A DNA stretch of 64,000 nt, from the NCBI RefSeq assembly GCF_029633825.1, contig NZ_CP090642.1, forward strand, positions 1,302,001 through 1,366,000, given 5' to 3'. The notes under the pieces are model-generated. The model did not search any database, had not been told where the DNA came from, and saw nothing but the letters and a program-made list of their open reading frames with translations. Of this stretch, positions 28,219 to 41,386 are shown piece by piece (the first letter of the stretch is position 1; the number at the start of each line of letters is the position of its first letter). The DNA comes from Burkholderia contaminans (GTDB taxonomy: Bacteria > Pseudomonadota > Gammaproteobacteria > Burkholderiales > Burkholderiaceae). The position numbers and the translations under genes are program-made.

Positions 28219-29541
28219 TCAGCGCAGCCCGTAGATCGCCTGGTTCACGATGTTCTCCAGCCGCTCCTGCGCGCCGCTCACGTGCCGCGGGTTCACGCCG
28301 CGCGCGAGCGCATCGGCCGCGAGCGACTCCAGCGTATAGCCGCCCGACAGGATCTGGCGGCCGAATGCGTCGTCCCACTGCGCATAGCGTTGCCGGCGCA
28401 GCGCGTCGAGCCGGTCGTTCTCGACCAGCACCGCCGCGCGTTCGAGCGCGAGCGCAAGCACGTCGATCGCGCCGACGTGGCCGTAGAACAGGTCTTCCGG
28501 ATCGATGCTCTGGCGGCGCACCTTCGCGTCGAAGTTCATCCCGCCGGTCGTGAAGCCGCCGTGGCGCAGGATCTCGTAGAACGCGAGCGTCAGCTCCTCG
28601 ACGCTGTTCGGGAACTGGTCGGTGTCCCAGCCGTTCTGCGGATCGCCGCGGTTCGCGTCGACGCTGCCGAACACGCCGAGCGCGAACGCATTCGCGATCT
28701 CGTGATGGAACGAATGGCCGGCGAGCGTCGCGTGATTCGCCTCGATGTTCACGCGGATCTCGTTCTGCAATCCGTACTGCACGAGGAAGCCATGCACGGT
28801 CGCGACGTCGTAGTCGTACTGGTGCTTGGTCGGCTCCTGCGGCTTCGGCTCGATCAGCAGCGCGCCCTTGAAGCCGATCCGGTGCTTGTGCTCGACGACC
28901 ATCGACAGGAAGCGGGCGAACTGGTCGCGCTCGCGCTTCAGGTCGGTATTGAGCAGCGTCTCGTAGCCTTCGCGGCCGCCCCACAGCACGTAGTTTTCGC
29001 CGCCGAGCCGGTGGGTCGCGTCGAGCGCGTGGCACACCTGGGTCGCGGCCCACGCGAACACGTCGGGGTTCGGGTTCGTCGCGGCGCCGGCCGCGAAGCG
29101 CGGGTGCGAGAACAGGTTCGCCGTACCCCACAGGAGCCGCACGCCGCTTGCCTGCTGGCGCTCGCCGAGATAGTCGACCATCCGCGCGAAATTCGCCGCG
29201 TATTCGCGCAGGCTGTCGCCTTCCGGCGCGACGTCGGTGTCATGGAACGTATAGAAAGGCGTGCCGAGCTTCGTGAAGAATTCGAATGCGGCATCGGCCT
29301 TCATCCGTGCGCGTTCGAGCGCGTCGCCCGGCTGCTGCCACGGCCGCTGGAATGCGGCCTGCCCGAAGATGTCGTGGCCCGGCCAGACGAACGTGTGCCA
29401 ATAGCAGACGGCGATCCGCAGATGCTCGGCAAGCGTCTTGCCGAGCACGCGCTTCTCGGGGTCGTAATGGTGATACGCAAGCGGGTTGTCCGATTGCGGG
29501 CCTTCGTAGCGAATCGCGGGAATGTGTTCGAAATACGACAT
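28219..29541 (-). CDS. xylA: Xylose isomerase
   Basis: A 440-residue class II xylose isomerase, converting D-xylose to D-xylulose in the cytoplasm. Active-site sequences are clear: [10 protein letters not shown] (catalytic His/Asp), [31 protein letters not shown] and [10 protein letters not shown], then GSVDANRGD and the metal-binding [13 protein letters not shown]. It is the first gene of the leftward xyl operon and is divergent from xylR, with a 265-base control region between them. Confidence 0.97.
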   Translation of the reverse strand: MSYFEHIPAIRYEGPQSDNPLAYHHYDPEKRVLGKTLAEHLRIAVCYWHTFVWPGHDIFGQAAFQRPWQQPGDALERARMKADAAFEFFTKLGTPFYTFHDTDVAPEGDSLREYAANFARMVDYLGERQQASGVRLLWGTANLFSHPRFAAGAATNPNPDVFAWAATQVCHALDATHRLGGENYVLWGGREGYETLLNTDLKRERDQFARFLSMVVEHKHRIGFKGALLIEPKPQEPTKHQYDYDVATVHGFLVQYGLQNEIRVNIEANHATLAGHSFHHEIANAFALGVFGSVDANRGDPQNGWDTDQFPNSVEELTLAFYEILRHGGFTTGGMNFDAKVRRQSIDPEDLFYGHVGAIDVLALALERAAVLVENDRLDALRRQRYAQWDDAFGRQILSGGYTLESLAADALARGVNPRHVSGAQERLENIVNQAIYGLR

Positions 29542-29641
29542 GGCGTCTCCGTGCAGGTTCTTGTTGCAGCGCAACGCGCGTCGTGGTGGCGCACGCGGCC
29601 GAATTCGGTAGGCTGGATCGTGCCCGCGCCCCTGCCGGGCG

Positions 29642-29657
29642 GCAATTGCGAAATTGC
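29642..29657. promoter_or_regulatory. Candidate XylR operator in the xylA-xylR intergenic region
   Basis: GCAATT-GCGA-AATTGC is a perfect 6-base inverted repeat with a 4-base spacer. It also contains a direct repeat of AATTGCG (29644-29650, 29652-29658). It is the only conspicuous symmetric AT-rich element between the divergent xylA and xylR genes, where an AraC-type XylR should bind. Confidence 0.5.
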
Positions 29658-29806
29658 GCAGCACGCTTAATGTTTCTTGCCAGCCGCTGCGCGCGGCGCA
29701 CGTTCCGCCCTACAATCGCCGAACACCAGACATCGCGCGCCGCCGACCCGGGCGCGCCCCGGAGACAACGGCACGCGCCCCCCGACGCGCGTGCCCCGAG
29801 ATCGAG

Positions 29807-31000
29807 ATGACACGCGTCCCTTCCGCCCAGACACCGCATCGCATCGCGCTGCTGTTCAACGCGAACAAGGTCTACGACCGCGAGATCATCAGCGGCATCG
29901 GCCAGTACCTGCACACGACGCGCGTCGTGTGGGACCTGTTCCTCGAAGACGACTTCCGCTGCCGGCTCACCGGCATCGAGCGCTTCGACGGCGACGGCAT
30001 CATCGCGGACTTCGACGATCCGGCCGTCGCCGACGCGCTCGCCGGCTCGCCGCTGCCGATCGTCGCGGTCGGCTCGTCGTACGAAGATCCGGCCCAGTAT
30101 CCCGACGATGTCCCATATATTGCGACGGACAACCCGAAGCTGGTGTCGCTCGCGTACACGCACCTGATCGGGGCGGGACTCGCGCATTTCGCGATGTACA
30201 GCCTGCCGATCGCGCAGGAGAACCGCTGGGCGCAGCAGCGCGAGCTCGCGTTCGACCGGCTCGCGCGCGCGGACGGGCTCGATGCGCCGATCTACCGCGG
30301 GCTGTCGACGAGCGCATCGGGCTGGAATCACGCGATCGAACAGTTGATCGACTGGCTGCATGCACTGCCGAAGCCCGTCGGCGTGATCGCCGTGACCGAT
30401 GCGCGTGCGCGGCACCTGCTGCAGGCGTGCCTGATCGCCGGGATCGCGGTGCCGGAACAGGTGGCGATCATCGGCATCGACAACGACCCGCTCACGCGCA
30501 CGCTGACGCGCATTCCGCTGTCGTCGGTGATCCAGGGCACCGAGGAAATGGGCCGCACCGCCGCGCACCTGCTGCACCGGATGCTGCGCGGCGCGCGCTT
30601 TCCCGGGCAGCGCATTCTCGTGCCGCCGGTCGGCATCAACGTACTTGAATCGACGCGCCACCAGCCGCTGGCGAGCCCGCACGTGATGCGTGCGCGGCAT
30701 TTCATTCGCCAGTACGCATGCCAGGGGATCAAGACCGAACAGGTTGCCGACTACGTCGGCGTGTCGCGTTCGCTGCTCGAGGAGCACTTCCGGCGCGAAC
30801 TGCAGCGCACCGTGCACCAGGAAATCCTGCGTCACAAGCTCGAAGCCGCGCAGGCGCTGCTCGCCGGCCGGCAGGCGTCGAGCGCGGAGGTCGCGATCCG
30901 TTGCGGGTTCACGTCGCTTCAATACATGTACGCGGTGTTCCGGCGCGAACTCGGCTGCACGCCGCGTGAATACCAGGAACGTGCGGCCGCCACGAACTGA
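29807..31000 (+). CDS. xylR: Xylose operon regulator, AraC family with LacI-type sensor domain
   Basis: A 397-residue regulator with the architecture of E. coli XylR. The N-terminal periplasmic-binding-protein-like sugar sensor (about 8-285) includes LLFNANKVYDREIISGIGQYL and VAIIGIDNDPLTRTLTRIPLSSV. The C-terminal AraC double helix-turn-helix (about 290-395) includes QVADYVGVSRSLLEEHFRREL and SAEVAIRCGFTSLQYMYAVFRRELGCTPREYQ. The ATG at 29807 matches the family N-terminus; a longer in-frame extension is low-complexity. It is expected to activate xylA-xylB-xylFGH when xylose is bound. Confidence 0.94.
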   Translation: MTRVPSAQTPHRIALLFNANKVYDREIISGIGQYLHTTRVVWDLFLEDDFRCRLTGIERFDGDGIIADFDDPAVADALAGSPLPIVAVGSSYEDPAQYPDDVPYIATDNPKLVSLAYTHLIGAGLAHFAMYSLPIAQENRWAQQRELAFDRLARADGLDAPIYRGLSTSASGWNHAIEQLIDWLHALPKPVGVIAVTDARARHLLQACLIAGIAVPEQVAIIGIDNDPLTRTLTRIPLSSVIQGTEEMGRTAAHLLHRMLRGARFPGQRILVPPVGINVLESTRHQPLASPHVMRARHFIRQYACQGIKTEQVADYVGVSRSLLEEHFRRELQRTVHQEILRHKLEAAQALLAGRQASSAEVAIRCGFTSLQYMYAVFRRELGCTPREYQERAAATN

Positions 31001-31027
31001 CGCCCGCCGCCCATTCGACATCCACTC

Positions 31028-32116
31028 ATGCACATCGATACCGAATCCTCCCATCTGACACCCGGCGCGCCACGCGTGCTTGCCGAGCCGTGGGGCGCAC
31101 TGCCCGACGGCGAGCCCGTGCGGCGCTATACGCTGCGCAACGCGCACGGGATGCGCGTCGTCGTCAGCGACCTCGGCGCGACCGTCGTGTCGTGGCTCGC
31201 GCCCGACCGCACGGGGCGCTTTGCCGATATCGTGCTCGCGCACGACACGCCGGCCGAGTACCTCGAATCCGGTGCCTACCTCGGCGCGACGATCGGCCGC
31301 TGGGCGAACCGGATCGCCGGCGCGCGCTTCGAGCTCGACGGCATCGGCTACCCGCTCGACCGCAACGAGAACGGCAACCTGCTGCACGGCGGGGCGAACG
31401 GCTTTCATCGCGCGCGCTGGGACGTGATCGACGATTGCGGCGGGCTGACGCTTCGACTCGCTTCGCCGGAAGGCGACGGGGGGTTTCCGGGTAACGTGAC
31501 CGTGCAGGTTCGCTACACGCTCGACGACGACGGCACGCTGACGATCGACTATTCCGGGTGGACCGATGCGCCGACGCCGCTGAACCTGACGAATCACAGC
31601 TACTTCAACCTGAACGGGCGCCCGGGCAGCGACGTGCGCGGCCATCTGCTGCAGATCGACGCCGACGCGTTCCTCGAAGTGGACGATGCGCTGATCCCGA
31701 CCGGCACGGCCGACGTGACAGGTACCGCGTTCGATTTCCGGCACAGCGCGCCGCTCGGCGCGCGCCTCGACTGGCCGCACGCGCAACTGGCTCGTGCACG
31801 CGGCTTCGATCATTGCTTCGTGCTGGGCGACGGCGCGCACGAGGCCCGGCCCGTCGCACGCGTCTACGATCCGGAAAGCGGCCGCGAGCTGGTCGTGTCG
31901 ACCGATCAGCGCGGCCTGCAACTCTATACCGGCAACTATCTCGATGGCCTGCGCGTGAGCGGCGGCACACGTTGCACGCAACACGCGGCGCTGTGCCTGG
32001 AGGCGGGCGGCTTTCCGGACCAGGTCAACATGCCCGGCCTGAGCGGCGACGTGATCCTTTATCCGGACGCCGTCTATAGACAGACCACCCGGTATCGGGT
32101 GGCCGTTCATGCGTAG
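31028..32116 (+). CDS. galM: Aldose 1-epimerase
   Basis: A 362-residue mutarotase that interconverts alpha and beta anomers of aldoses. Conserved active-site features are NRIAGARFELDG, NENGNLLHGG, the first catalytic His in LTNHSYFNLNG, RGFDHCFVL and the Glu near LEAGGFPDQVNMP. It begins 27 bases after xylR, so it likely belongs to the xylose regulon and supplies the anomer that xylose isomerase prefers. No signal peptide. Confidence 0.93.
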   Translation: MHIDTESSHLTPGAPRVLAEPWGALPDGEPVRRYTLRNAHGMRVVVSDLGATVVSWLAPDRTGRFADIVLAHDTPAEYLESGAYLGATIGRWANRIAGARFELDGIGYPLDRNENGNLLHGGANGFHRARWDVIDDCGGLTLRLASPEGDGGFPGNVTVQVRYTLDDDGTLTIDYSGWTDAPTPLNLTNHSYFNLNGRPGSDVRGHLLQIDADAFLEVDDALIPTGTADVTGTAFDFRHSAPLGARLDWPHAQLARARGFDHCFVLGDGAHEARPVARVYDPESGRELVVSTDQRGLQLYTGNYLDGLRVSGGTRCTQHAALCLEAGGFPDQVNMPGLSGDVILYPDAVYRQTTRYRVAVHA

Positions 32117-32327
32117 CGTGCGCGGGCGGACGAGCGGCAAGCCGGCTCCCGAAGCCGCTGGACCGCGTTGAAAATCCGCCCGACCGCATGGCCCGACACA
32201 TCGCGCCCCATCGGGGCAAAAACTGCACCCGGCGGCAAAACGTCCCCTGAAACAGCTCGGTAAAGTGGCCGGCGGCCCTGCGTCATGCATCACGGCCGCG
32301 CCAAAAATCCGATTCAGGAGACAAGCA

Positions 32328-34343
32328 ATGCAACGCATCACGAGATCAGCCATTCGCCGATCGGCACGGGCCGCATCCGGCACCGCGCTCACGCTGGGGC
32401 TGTTTGCCTGCGGCGGCGTCGACTCCTCTGCCCCGCCTGTCACGCAGCAGGACTTCGGCTACACCACGTTGAACCTGATCACCCGGGACGGCCTGAAGTT
32501 CAAGGACATGGACAAGAGCGGTCAGATCGAACCGTACGAAGACTGGCGGCTGAGTGCCGAAGTGCGTGCGCGGGACCTGGTCGGCCGCCTCACGCTGGCC
32601 GAGAAAGCCGGCCTGATGATGCACGGCACCGCGCCGGTGCTGAACGACACGACCGGTGCGGGCACCGGCTCCGCGTACGACCTGGCGGCGCTCAAGACGC
32701 TCATCAATCAGCGGGGCGTCAACACCTATATCACGCGCATGAGTGCCGATGCGCGCACCATGGCCGACCAGGCGAACCAGATTCAGACGCTGGCGGAGCA
32801 GTCGCGGCTCGGCATCCCGGTGTCGATCAGCTCCGATCCGCGCAATCATTTCCAGTACACGCTTGGCGCAAGCGCGGGCAGCAGCGGTTTCTCGCAGTGG
32901 CCGGAAACGCTCGGCTTCGCCGCGATCGGCGATACGGCGCTCACGCGAAAATTCGGCGACATCGCGCGCCAGGAGTATCGCGCCGTCGGCATCACCGTGG
33001 CGCTTTCACCGCAAGCCGATCTGGCAACCGAACCGCGCTGGGCACGCATCAACGGCACCTTCGGCGAAGACGCCGATCTCGCCCGCACGCAGGTCCAGGC
33101 CTATATCGAAGGCTTCCAGGGCGGCAGCAACGGCATCCAAGCCAATAGCGTCATCGCGGTCGTCAAGCACTGGGCCGGATATGGCGCGCAGAAACTCGGG
33201 TTCGACAGCCACAATTACTACGGCCGCTATGCGACCTATCCGGGCAACAATTTCGCCTACCACCTGAAGCCGTTCGAAGGCGCCTTCGCCGCCAACGTAG
33301 GCTCGGTCATGCCGACCTATTCCGAACCGGACATGACGGTGACGGTCGACGGCATCACGCTGGAGCCGGTGGGCGGCGCCTACGACAAGGCGTTGCTGAC
33401 CGACCTGCTGCGCGGGAAATACGGCTTCAACGGCGTGATCGTGTCCGACTGGCTGATCGCCGACGACTGCGACGCGAACTGCATCAACGGTGTGTCGTCG
33501 GGCGCGCCGTCGTTCGTCGGGCTGGGCATGCCCTGGGGGATGGAAGGCGCGACCCGCGTGCAGCGCTTCACCCGCGCGGTCAACGCCGGCATCGACCAGT
33601 TCGGCGGAGACGACGATCCGAGCGACCTCATCGACGCCGTCAATCGCGGGCAGTTGTCGGAAGCGCGCCTGTCGGAGTCGGCCTATCGCGTGCTGCTGCA
33701 GAAATTCCAGCAAGGCCTGTTCGACCATCCGTATGTCGATGCGGACGCGGCCGGCAAGATCGTCGGAAACGCCGACTTCCAGGCCCAGGCGCTCGATGCG
33801 CAGCGCCGCTCGATGGTGCTGCTGCAGAACGACGGCAAGCTGCTGCCGATGACGGCGTCGGGCAAGAAAGTCTGGCTGTACGGCATCGATCCCGCCGTCG
33901 CGCGGCAATATGGCTATCAGGTCGTCGATACGCCGCAGGCCGCGGACGTCGCGATTCTCCGCGTGAGCACGCCCTATCAGACGCTGCACCCGAACTACAT
34001 GTTCGGCTCGATGCAGCATGAAGGCAGTCTCGCGTTCGTCGACGGCAGTGCCGACTACGAGGCCATCAAGCAGGCCGCGCTTGCGCCGAAGTCGATCGTC
34101 TCGGTGTACATGGATCGTCCCGCGATCCTGACCAACGTGCAGGACAAGGCCACCGCGATCCTCGCGAATTTCGGCGTGACCGATGCCGCGCTGTTCGACG
34201 TGCTGACCGGGAAAGGCCAACCGCAAGGGAAGCTGCCGTTCGAGCTGCCGTCGTCGATGGCGGAAGTCGCGGCGCAGCGGGAAGACGTGCCGCACGATAC
34301 CGCGCATCCGTTGTATCCGTTCGGCTTCGGCCTCTCGTATTGA
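32328..34343 (+). CDS. GH3-family glycosidase, predicted lipoprotein (beta-glucosidase/beta-xylosidase)
   Basis: A 671-residue glycoside hydrolase family 3 enzyme. The start at 32328 follows CAGGAG and gives a lipoprotein signal with lipobox LFAC, so the enzyme is probably anchored facing the periplasm or outside. The N-terminal barrel domain includes KHWAGYG and the nucleophile Asp in GVIVSDW; the C-terminal alpha/beta domain starts near residue 470 (RRSMVLLQNDGKLLPM). The protein stops at PFGFGLSY without the fibronectin-III domain of longer GH3 enzymes. Location beside xylR and the epimerase suggests release of xylose from xylo-oligosaccharides, but specificity for glucosides is possible. 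Confidence 0.92.
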   Translation: MQRITRSAIRRSARAASGTALTLGLFACGGVDSSAPPVTQQDFGYTTLNLITRDGLKFKDMDKSGQIEPYEDWRLSAEVRARDLVGRLTLAEKAGLMMHGTAPVLNDTTGAGTGSAYDLAALKTLINQRGVNTYITRMSADARTMADQANQIQTLAEQSRLGIPVSISSDPRNHFQYTLGASAGSSGFSQWPETLGFAAIGDTALTRKFGDIARQEYRAVGITVALSPQADLATEPRWARINGTFGEDADLARTQVQAYIEGFQGGSNGIQANSVIAVVKHWAGYGAQKLGFDSHNYYGRYATYPGNNFAYHLKPFEGAFAANVGSVMPTYSEPDMTVTVDGITLEPVGGAYDKALLTDLLRGKYGFNGVIVSDWLIADDCDANCINGVSSGAPSFVGLGMPWGMEGATRVQRFTRAVNAGIDQFGGDDDPSDLIDAVNRGQLSEARLSESAYRVLLQKFQQGLFDHPYVDADAAGKIVGNADFQAQALDAQRRSMVLLQNDGKLLPMTASGKKVWLYGIDPAVARQYGYQVVDTPQAADVAILRVSTPYQTLHPNYMFGSMQHEGSLAFVDGSADYEAIKQAALAPKSIVSVYMDRPAILTNVQDKATAILANFGVTDAALFDVLTGKGQPQGKLPFELPSSMAEVAAQREDVPHDTAHPLYPFGFGLSY

Positions 34344-34351
34344 CGCGTTGT

Positions 34352-34383
34352 CGATGCCGGCCCGCTGACCGGGGCCGGCATCG
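34352..34383. terminator. Hairpin between convergent GH3 and prnD genes
   Basis: CGATGCCGGCCC (34352-34363) pairs perfectly with GGGCCGGCATCG (34372-34383) around an 8-base loop. It lies in the 41-base gap between the two convergent stop codons and can act on both transcripts. No T-tract. Confidence 0.6.
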
Positions 34384-34384
34384 G

Positions 34385-35506
34385 CTAGGGCCGCCGGCTC
34401 GCGCCTTGCCGCTCGCTCGACGCGACGCGGTCGACCCAGCCCCGGTAGAACGCGCGGTACTTGAGCACGAGCTTGTCGTACTTGCTGTACGCGCCGCCGC
34501 CGTCCGGCTTCATCCCGTTCCAGATCTTGACGTCGTATCCCGCGGCCTGCCTGGTCTGCAGTCCGAACAGCACGTAGTCGATCGCGCGGCGCACGGGCCC
34601 GCCCGCCTTCCTGATCGAGATGAGCATGTGCATGACGTTCCTGCCGTCGCTCACCGGCGTCACACACTGGAGCAGCTTGTATTTGGTGTCTCCGTCCAGC
34701 GCGACGGTCATCACGCACCCGCCGGGGTAGCCGTCGAAGTGCAGGTTCATCTGCGACATGCTCAGGCCGAGCGCACGCGACAGCATGCCGAGGGGCCCGA
34801 AATACCGGTTCACGGTGAAGTCGATCCCGGCGCCGAACCACGCGCCCGCCCGGGCCAGCGGCTCGACCTCCGGCCACGGGCGCCAGTCGTCGCAGAGCTT
34901 GAGCTCGAACGCCGAGATCGGCAGCGCGTGGACCGGGTGCGCGTGCTGCGCGTCGTAGAAGTTCTCGACGATCCGCAAGACCGCCGTCGTCGTCTCGAAC
35001 GCGAAGTGCAGGTGCATGAAGTCGCCGTTGTCGACGTCGGCCGCGGCGATGTCGGGCAACGGGTGCAGCGGCTGCGGCGAGCCGTACCAGACCCACACGT
35101 AGCCGTACCGCTCGGTGGTGACCAGCGTCGGCTGGCGCGCGCCGCGCGGCACGGGCTCCAGCCGGTGCACCGCCTCGCTGTGGCCGGGAATGTGTACGCA
35201 CTGGCCCTGCTCGTCGTACCGCCAGTGATGAAACGGGCACTGGATGCACCCGTCCTTGACCTGCCCGTCGGCCAGGTTCGCGCCGAGGTGCGAGCAGTGG
35301 CGGTCCATCACCACGGCCCGCCCCATCGCGCCGCGCCACGCCACGCACGGCCGCCCGAACAGCGTCAGCTCCAGCGGCTTGTCCTTGAGGTCGTCCGAGC
35401 GCATCGCGACGTACCAGCTCGCGGCCACGCGCGTGGTCGCGTCGTACGCCCCCGACGGTTGCTCCCGGGCATCCGCTTGATGCAATTGAAATTGAACGTC
35501 GTCCAT
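34385..35506 (-). CDS. prnD: Aminopyrrolnitrin N-oxygenase
   Basis: A 373-residue Rieske-type arylamine oxygenase that turns the amino group of aminopyrrolnitrin into the nitro group of pyrrolnitrin, the last step. The Rieske centre ligands are Cys71/His73 and Cys90/His93 (RHCSHLG...QCPFHHW). The mononuclear iron site is in ENFYDAQHAHPVHAL. The sequence is very close to Pseudomonas PrnD as I recall it, with about ten extra C-terminal residues (ending RQGASRRP). It starts 23 bases after the prnC stop. An electron-donating reductase is not encoded in the operon. Confidence 0.97.
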   Translation of the reverse strand: MDDVQFQLHQADAREQPSGAYDATTRVAASWYVAMRSDDLKDKPLELTLFGRPCVAWRGAMGRAVVMDRHCSHLGANLADGQVKDGCIQCPFHHWRYDEQGQCVHIPGHSEAVHRLEPVPRGARQPTLVTTERYGYVWVWYGSPQPLHPLPDIAAADVDNGDFMHLHFAFETTTAVLRIVENFYDAQHAHPVHALPISAFELKLCDDWRPWPEVEPLARAGAWFGAGIDFTVNRYFGPLGMLSRALGLSMSQMNLHFDGYPGGCVMTVALDGDTKYKLLQCVTPVSDGRNVMHMLISIRKAGGPVRRAIDYVLFGLQTRQAAGYDVKIWNGMKPDGGGAYSKYDKLVLKYRAFYRGWVDRVASSERQGASRRP

Positions 35507-35529
35507 GGTCTCGTGGCAGTGTCGGCCGA

Positions 35530-37230
35530 CTACTTCAGCGCCAGGCCGATGCGGGTGGTGACGTACGCCCTGAGCAGCGCGAACATCGGGTTGTAGTCGA
35601 AGTACTTCTTCACCTCGGCCGGCGCGCTGGTCTGCGTCCAGTGCAGCAGCTTCATCGCCGGCAGCAGGCTGTACTTCGAATTGTTGAGCTGCGGTTTGGC
35701 CCCGGTGATGCAGTACCCGAAGCCGAACATCGGCTTCGCGAATTCCCGTTCGTTGATGAGGACGTGAATCCGCGCGGCGGCCTCCCCGGCCGTCTTGCGC
35801 CCGGCGCTCACCGCTTCGACCTCGGCCTTGGCGTCGTTGAACAACTGGTAGTACCCCTCCATGTCCGCGCACAGGAAGCCGAGATACGGCGCGTTGTCGT
35901 CGAGGTGATCGAGGTCACGCTCGTTGCGCGATGCGCGGAACCTCGCGTGGGCCTGCACGAGCCGGAACTGCCCGAGGATCGTGCCGACCGCCCACAACCG
36001 GTGGAACGCGTCCCACAGCCGGAAGTCCGAGAACGCCGTGTAACAGCAGCTGACGAAGTCGTCGTTGTGATCCAGCAGCTTCTGCTGCAGGCGCTCGATG
36101 TACTCGAAGCGCTCGGGGGAGAAATCGTCGTCGCGCAGCGCCTTGATGAGGCGCGCCGCGAGCGCGTGAATGGTCACCGCGGTGTTCTCGAGCCCGCGGG
36201 AGAAGAGCGGGTCGATGAACCCGTTCGCGTGCAGCATCAGGCAGTAGCGGTCGCCCACGCACGCGCGCGACGAGAACTGCAGGCGATCGGTCTTGACCCA
36301 GTCGCGCACCGGCACGGCATCGCGGAACTGCGCGCCGATGCTCGGGAACCGCGCGAGGAATTCGTCGAACTCCTGCTGCGCGGGGATATCCGTTTTCGGG
36401 TAGACGCGCGGGTCGAGCTGCAGGCCGACGCTCACCAGGTTGTTGGTCGACCGCGCGTGGTTGTTGAACGGAATCACCCAGAGCCAGCCGCCCTCGAACA
36501 TGTGGTGCAAGGTCCCTTCGTGCCAGCGCCAGCGCTGCCCCTTGACCTTGAAGATGTCGTCGAACGGCTTGACCCCGAGCATGTGCGTGTAGAGGCTGCG
36601 CGAGTGCGTCTTGAAACGGCACGGTTCTTCGCGGAGGTTGAACTTGGTCGCGAGCGGCGCGCGGGGCCCCCCGCAGTCGATCATGTACCGGCCCGTGAAC
36701 CGTTCGCCCTGGGCGGTGGCTACCGCGACGCCGTCCTTGTCGGCGTGGTAGTCGGTCACGCTCGTCTTCTGGCGGACCGTGCAGCCGTATTTGATGGCGG
36801 CCTGCAGCAGGTAGGCGTCGACGTCCTGCCGGTAATAATGGCTCTCCGGTCCCCACGGCAGCTCCGGAATGACGCACTGGGTGAACTCCTTCGGATCGTG
36901 CTCCTCGCCGGGCTTGTGGAACACGAAGCCGAAGTTGCGCTTGATGCCCGTGCTCGACGCGACGTAACGCTGCGTCGCATAGAACGACGTGATGTGGTCC
37001 AGCTCCGGAATGCCGTAGCGATCGGCGATGATGCGGTTCATCAGCGAGGTCTCGGGGATCGACGATTCCCCGATCGTGAACCGTGGGTGCGACGACTCCT
37101 CGATGATCAGGACACGAAACTTTTGTTTGGCCAGGATGGCCCCCATCTGGGTGCCGGACATGCCCGAACCGAGGATGATCACGTCGAAGTGGTGGTTATC
37201 GCGCTCGTTTGCAGTGCTCTTCTGAGTCAT
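35530..37230 (-). CDS. prnC: Monodechloroaminopyrrolnitrin 3-halogenase
   Basis: A 566-residue flavin-dependent halogenase that adds the second chlorine, acting on monodechloroaminopyrrolnitrin (third step). N-terminal FAD motif is VIILGSGMSGTQMG, followed by IGESSIPE. It resembles phenol/pyrrole halogenases rather than tryptophan halogenases. Residues recalled for Pseudomonas PrnC (567 residues) match along the length. It begins 58 bases after the prnB stop. Reduced FAD must come from a separate flavin reductase, not found in the window. Confidence 0.97.
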   Translation of the reverse strand: MTQKSTANERDNHHFDVIILGSGMSGTQMGAILAKQKFRVLIIEESSHPRFTIGESSIPETSLMNRIIADRYGIPELDHITSFYATQRYVASSTGIKRNFGFVFHKPGEEHDPKEFTQCVIPELPWGPESHYYRQDVDAYLLQAAIKYGCTVRQKTSVTDYHADKDGVAVATAQGERFTGRYMIDCGGPRAPLATKFNLREEPCRFKTHSRSLYTHMLGVKPFDDIFKVKGQRWRWHEGTLHHMFEGGWLWVIPFNNHARSTNNLVSVGLQLDPRVYPKTDIPAQQEFDEFLARFPSIGAQFRDAVPVRDWVKTDRLQFSSRACVGDRYCLMLHANGFIDPLFSRGLENTAVTIHALAARLIKALRDDDFSPERFEYIERLQQKLLDHNDDFVSCCYTAFSDFRLWDAFHRLWAVGTILGQFRLVQAHARFRASRNERDLDHLDDNAPYLGFLCADMEGYYQLFNDAKAEVEAVSAGRKTAGEAAARIHVLINEREFAKPMFGFGYCITGAKPQLNNSKYSLLPAMKLLHWTQTSAPAEVKKYFDYNPMFALLRAYVTTRIGLALK

Positions 37231-37288
37231 GGGGGCAAGCTCTCCTGGTGAGATGGAACACACGGCCAAGCACGTCAGGCATCTGGTA

Positions 37289-40581
<3,293 letters not shown>

Positions 40582-41184
40582 ATGTTGACGTTGAGCCCCA
40601 TGCTGAAGATGTCGTTCTACGCCGCAATCGTGCTGCTGGTACCCGGGCCGACAAACACGCTGCTGCTGTCCGCCGGGCTCAAGCTGAATCTGCGAGGTGC
40701 GTGCAGGCTGGTCGCGGCGGAGGCGTCAGGCTATGTGATCGCCATCACCGTATGGGGCTTTTTTCTCTGGTCGCTGGCGACGCAATATCCGTGGATCGTC
40801 AGCGTCGTCAAGCTGATCAGCGCCACATTCATCTTCTACCTCGCAGTGAAGATGTGGTTCAAGGGCGCCGACTTCGACACCACCGACTCGCCGCCGCTGG
40901 GGTTCCGAGGGCTTTTCCTCGCGACCTTGATGAATCCGAAGGCCTTGCTGTTTTCAAGCGCAATTTTCCCGGAGGCAGCGTTCAGGTCGCTCGAGATTTT
41001 CCTGACGTCGACAGGTGTATTTCTGATCACGCTGGTACCGATCGGATTGCTGTGGTCCCGGTCGGGCCGGCTGCTGGTCATGAATCGTACGGAGGGCCGA
41101 CTGGCCTCCATCGTGTTGCGGTGCTCCTCGCTCGTATTGCTGACGTTCGCAGCAACGCTGGCCAGTTCCGTGCTCAATCGATGA
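40582..41184 (+). CDS. LysE/RhtB-type exporter
   Basis: A 200-residue inner-membrane protein with about six helices. The N-terminal motif VPGPTNTLLLSAGLKLN is the family signature (PGP in helix 1), and the conserved NPKALLF lies near residue 120. Family members export amino acids or small metabolites. It is divergent from the pyrrolnitrin operon across the AT-rich region. A role in exporting tryptophan-derived compounds is only positional inference. GAGG eight bases before the ATG supports the start. Confidence 0.88.
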   Translation: MLTLSPMLKMSFYAAIVLLVPGPTNTLLLSAGLKLNLRGACRLVAAEASGYVIAITVWGFFLWSLATQYPWIVSVVKLISATFIFYLAVKMWFKGADFDTTDSPPLGFRGLFLATLMNPKALLFSSAIFPEAAFRSLEIFLTSTGVFLITLVPIGLLWSRSGRLLVMNRTEGRLASIVLRCSSLVLLTFAATLASSVLNR

Positions 41185-41386
41185 GGCGGTCGCGGTGCAC
41201 CTTTCCGCGTTGCATTGCCTTCGTCAAAACGAACGGCAAAAATCGCGGTGCGTTCTCGTGGCACCCATCGGCATGGATGCCGGGATCACCTTGCAGCGCG
41301 TTCACCAAATGCCTGACAGCGTTGCCCCGCGTTCGTCCTCGCTACGGCCGGCGTTGCGCCAAGGCTAAACGGAGGCCCACAACGGA

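Noticed and set aside
41185..41386. TGGCAC element after the LysE-type gene as a sigma-54 promoter
   Set aside because: The -12 TTGC element is missing at the right spacing.
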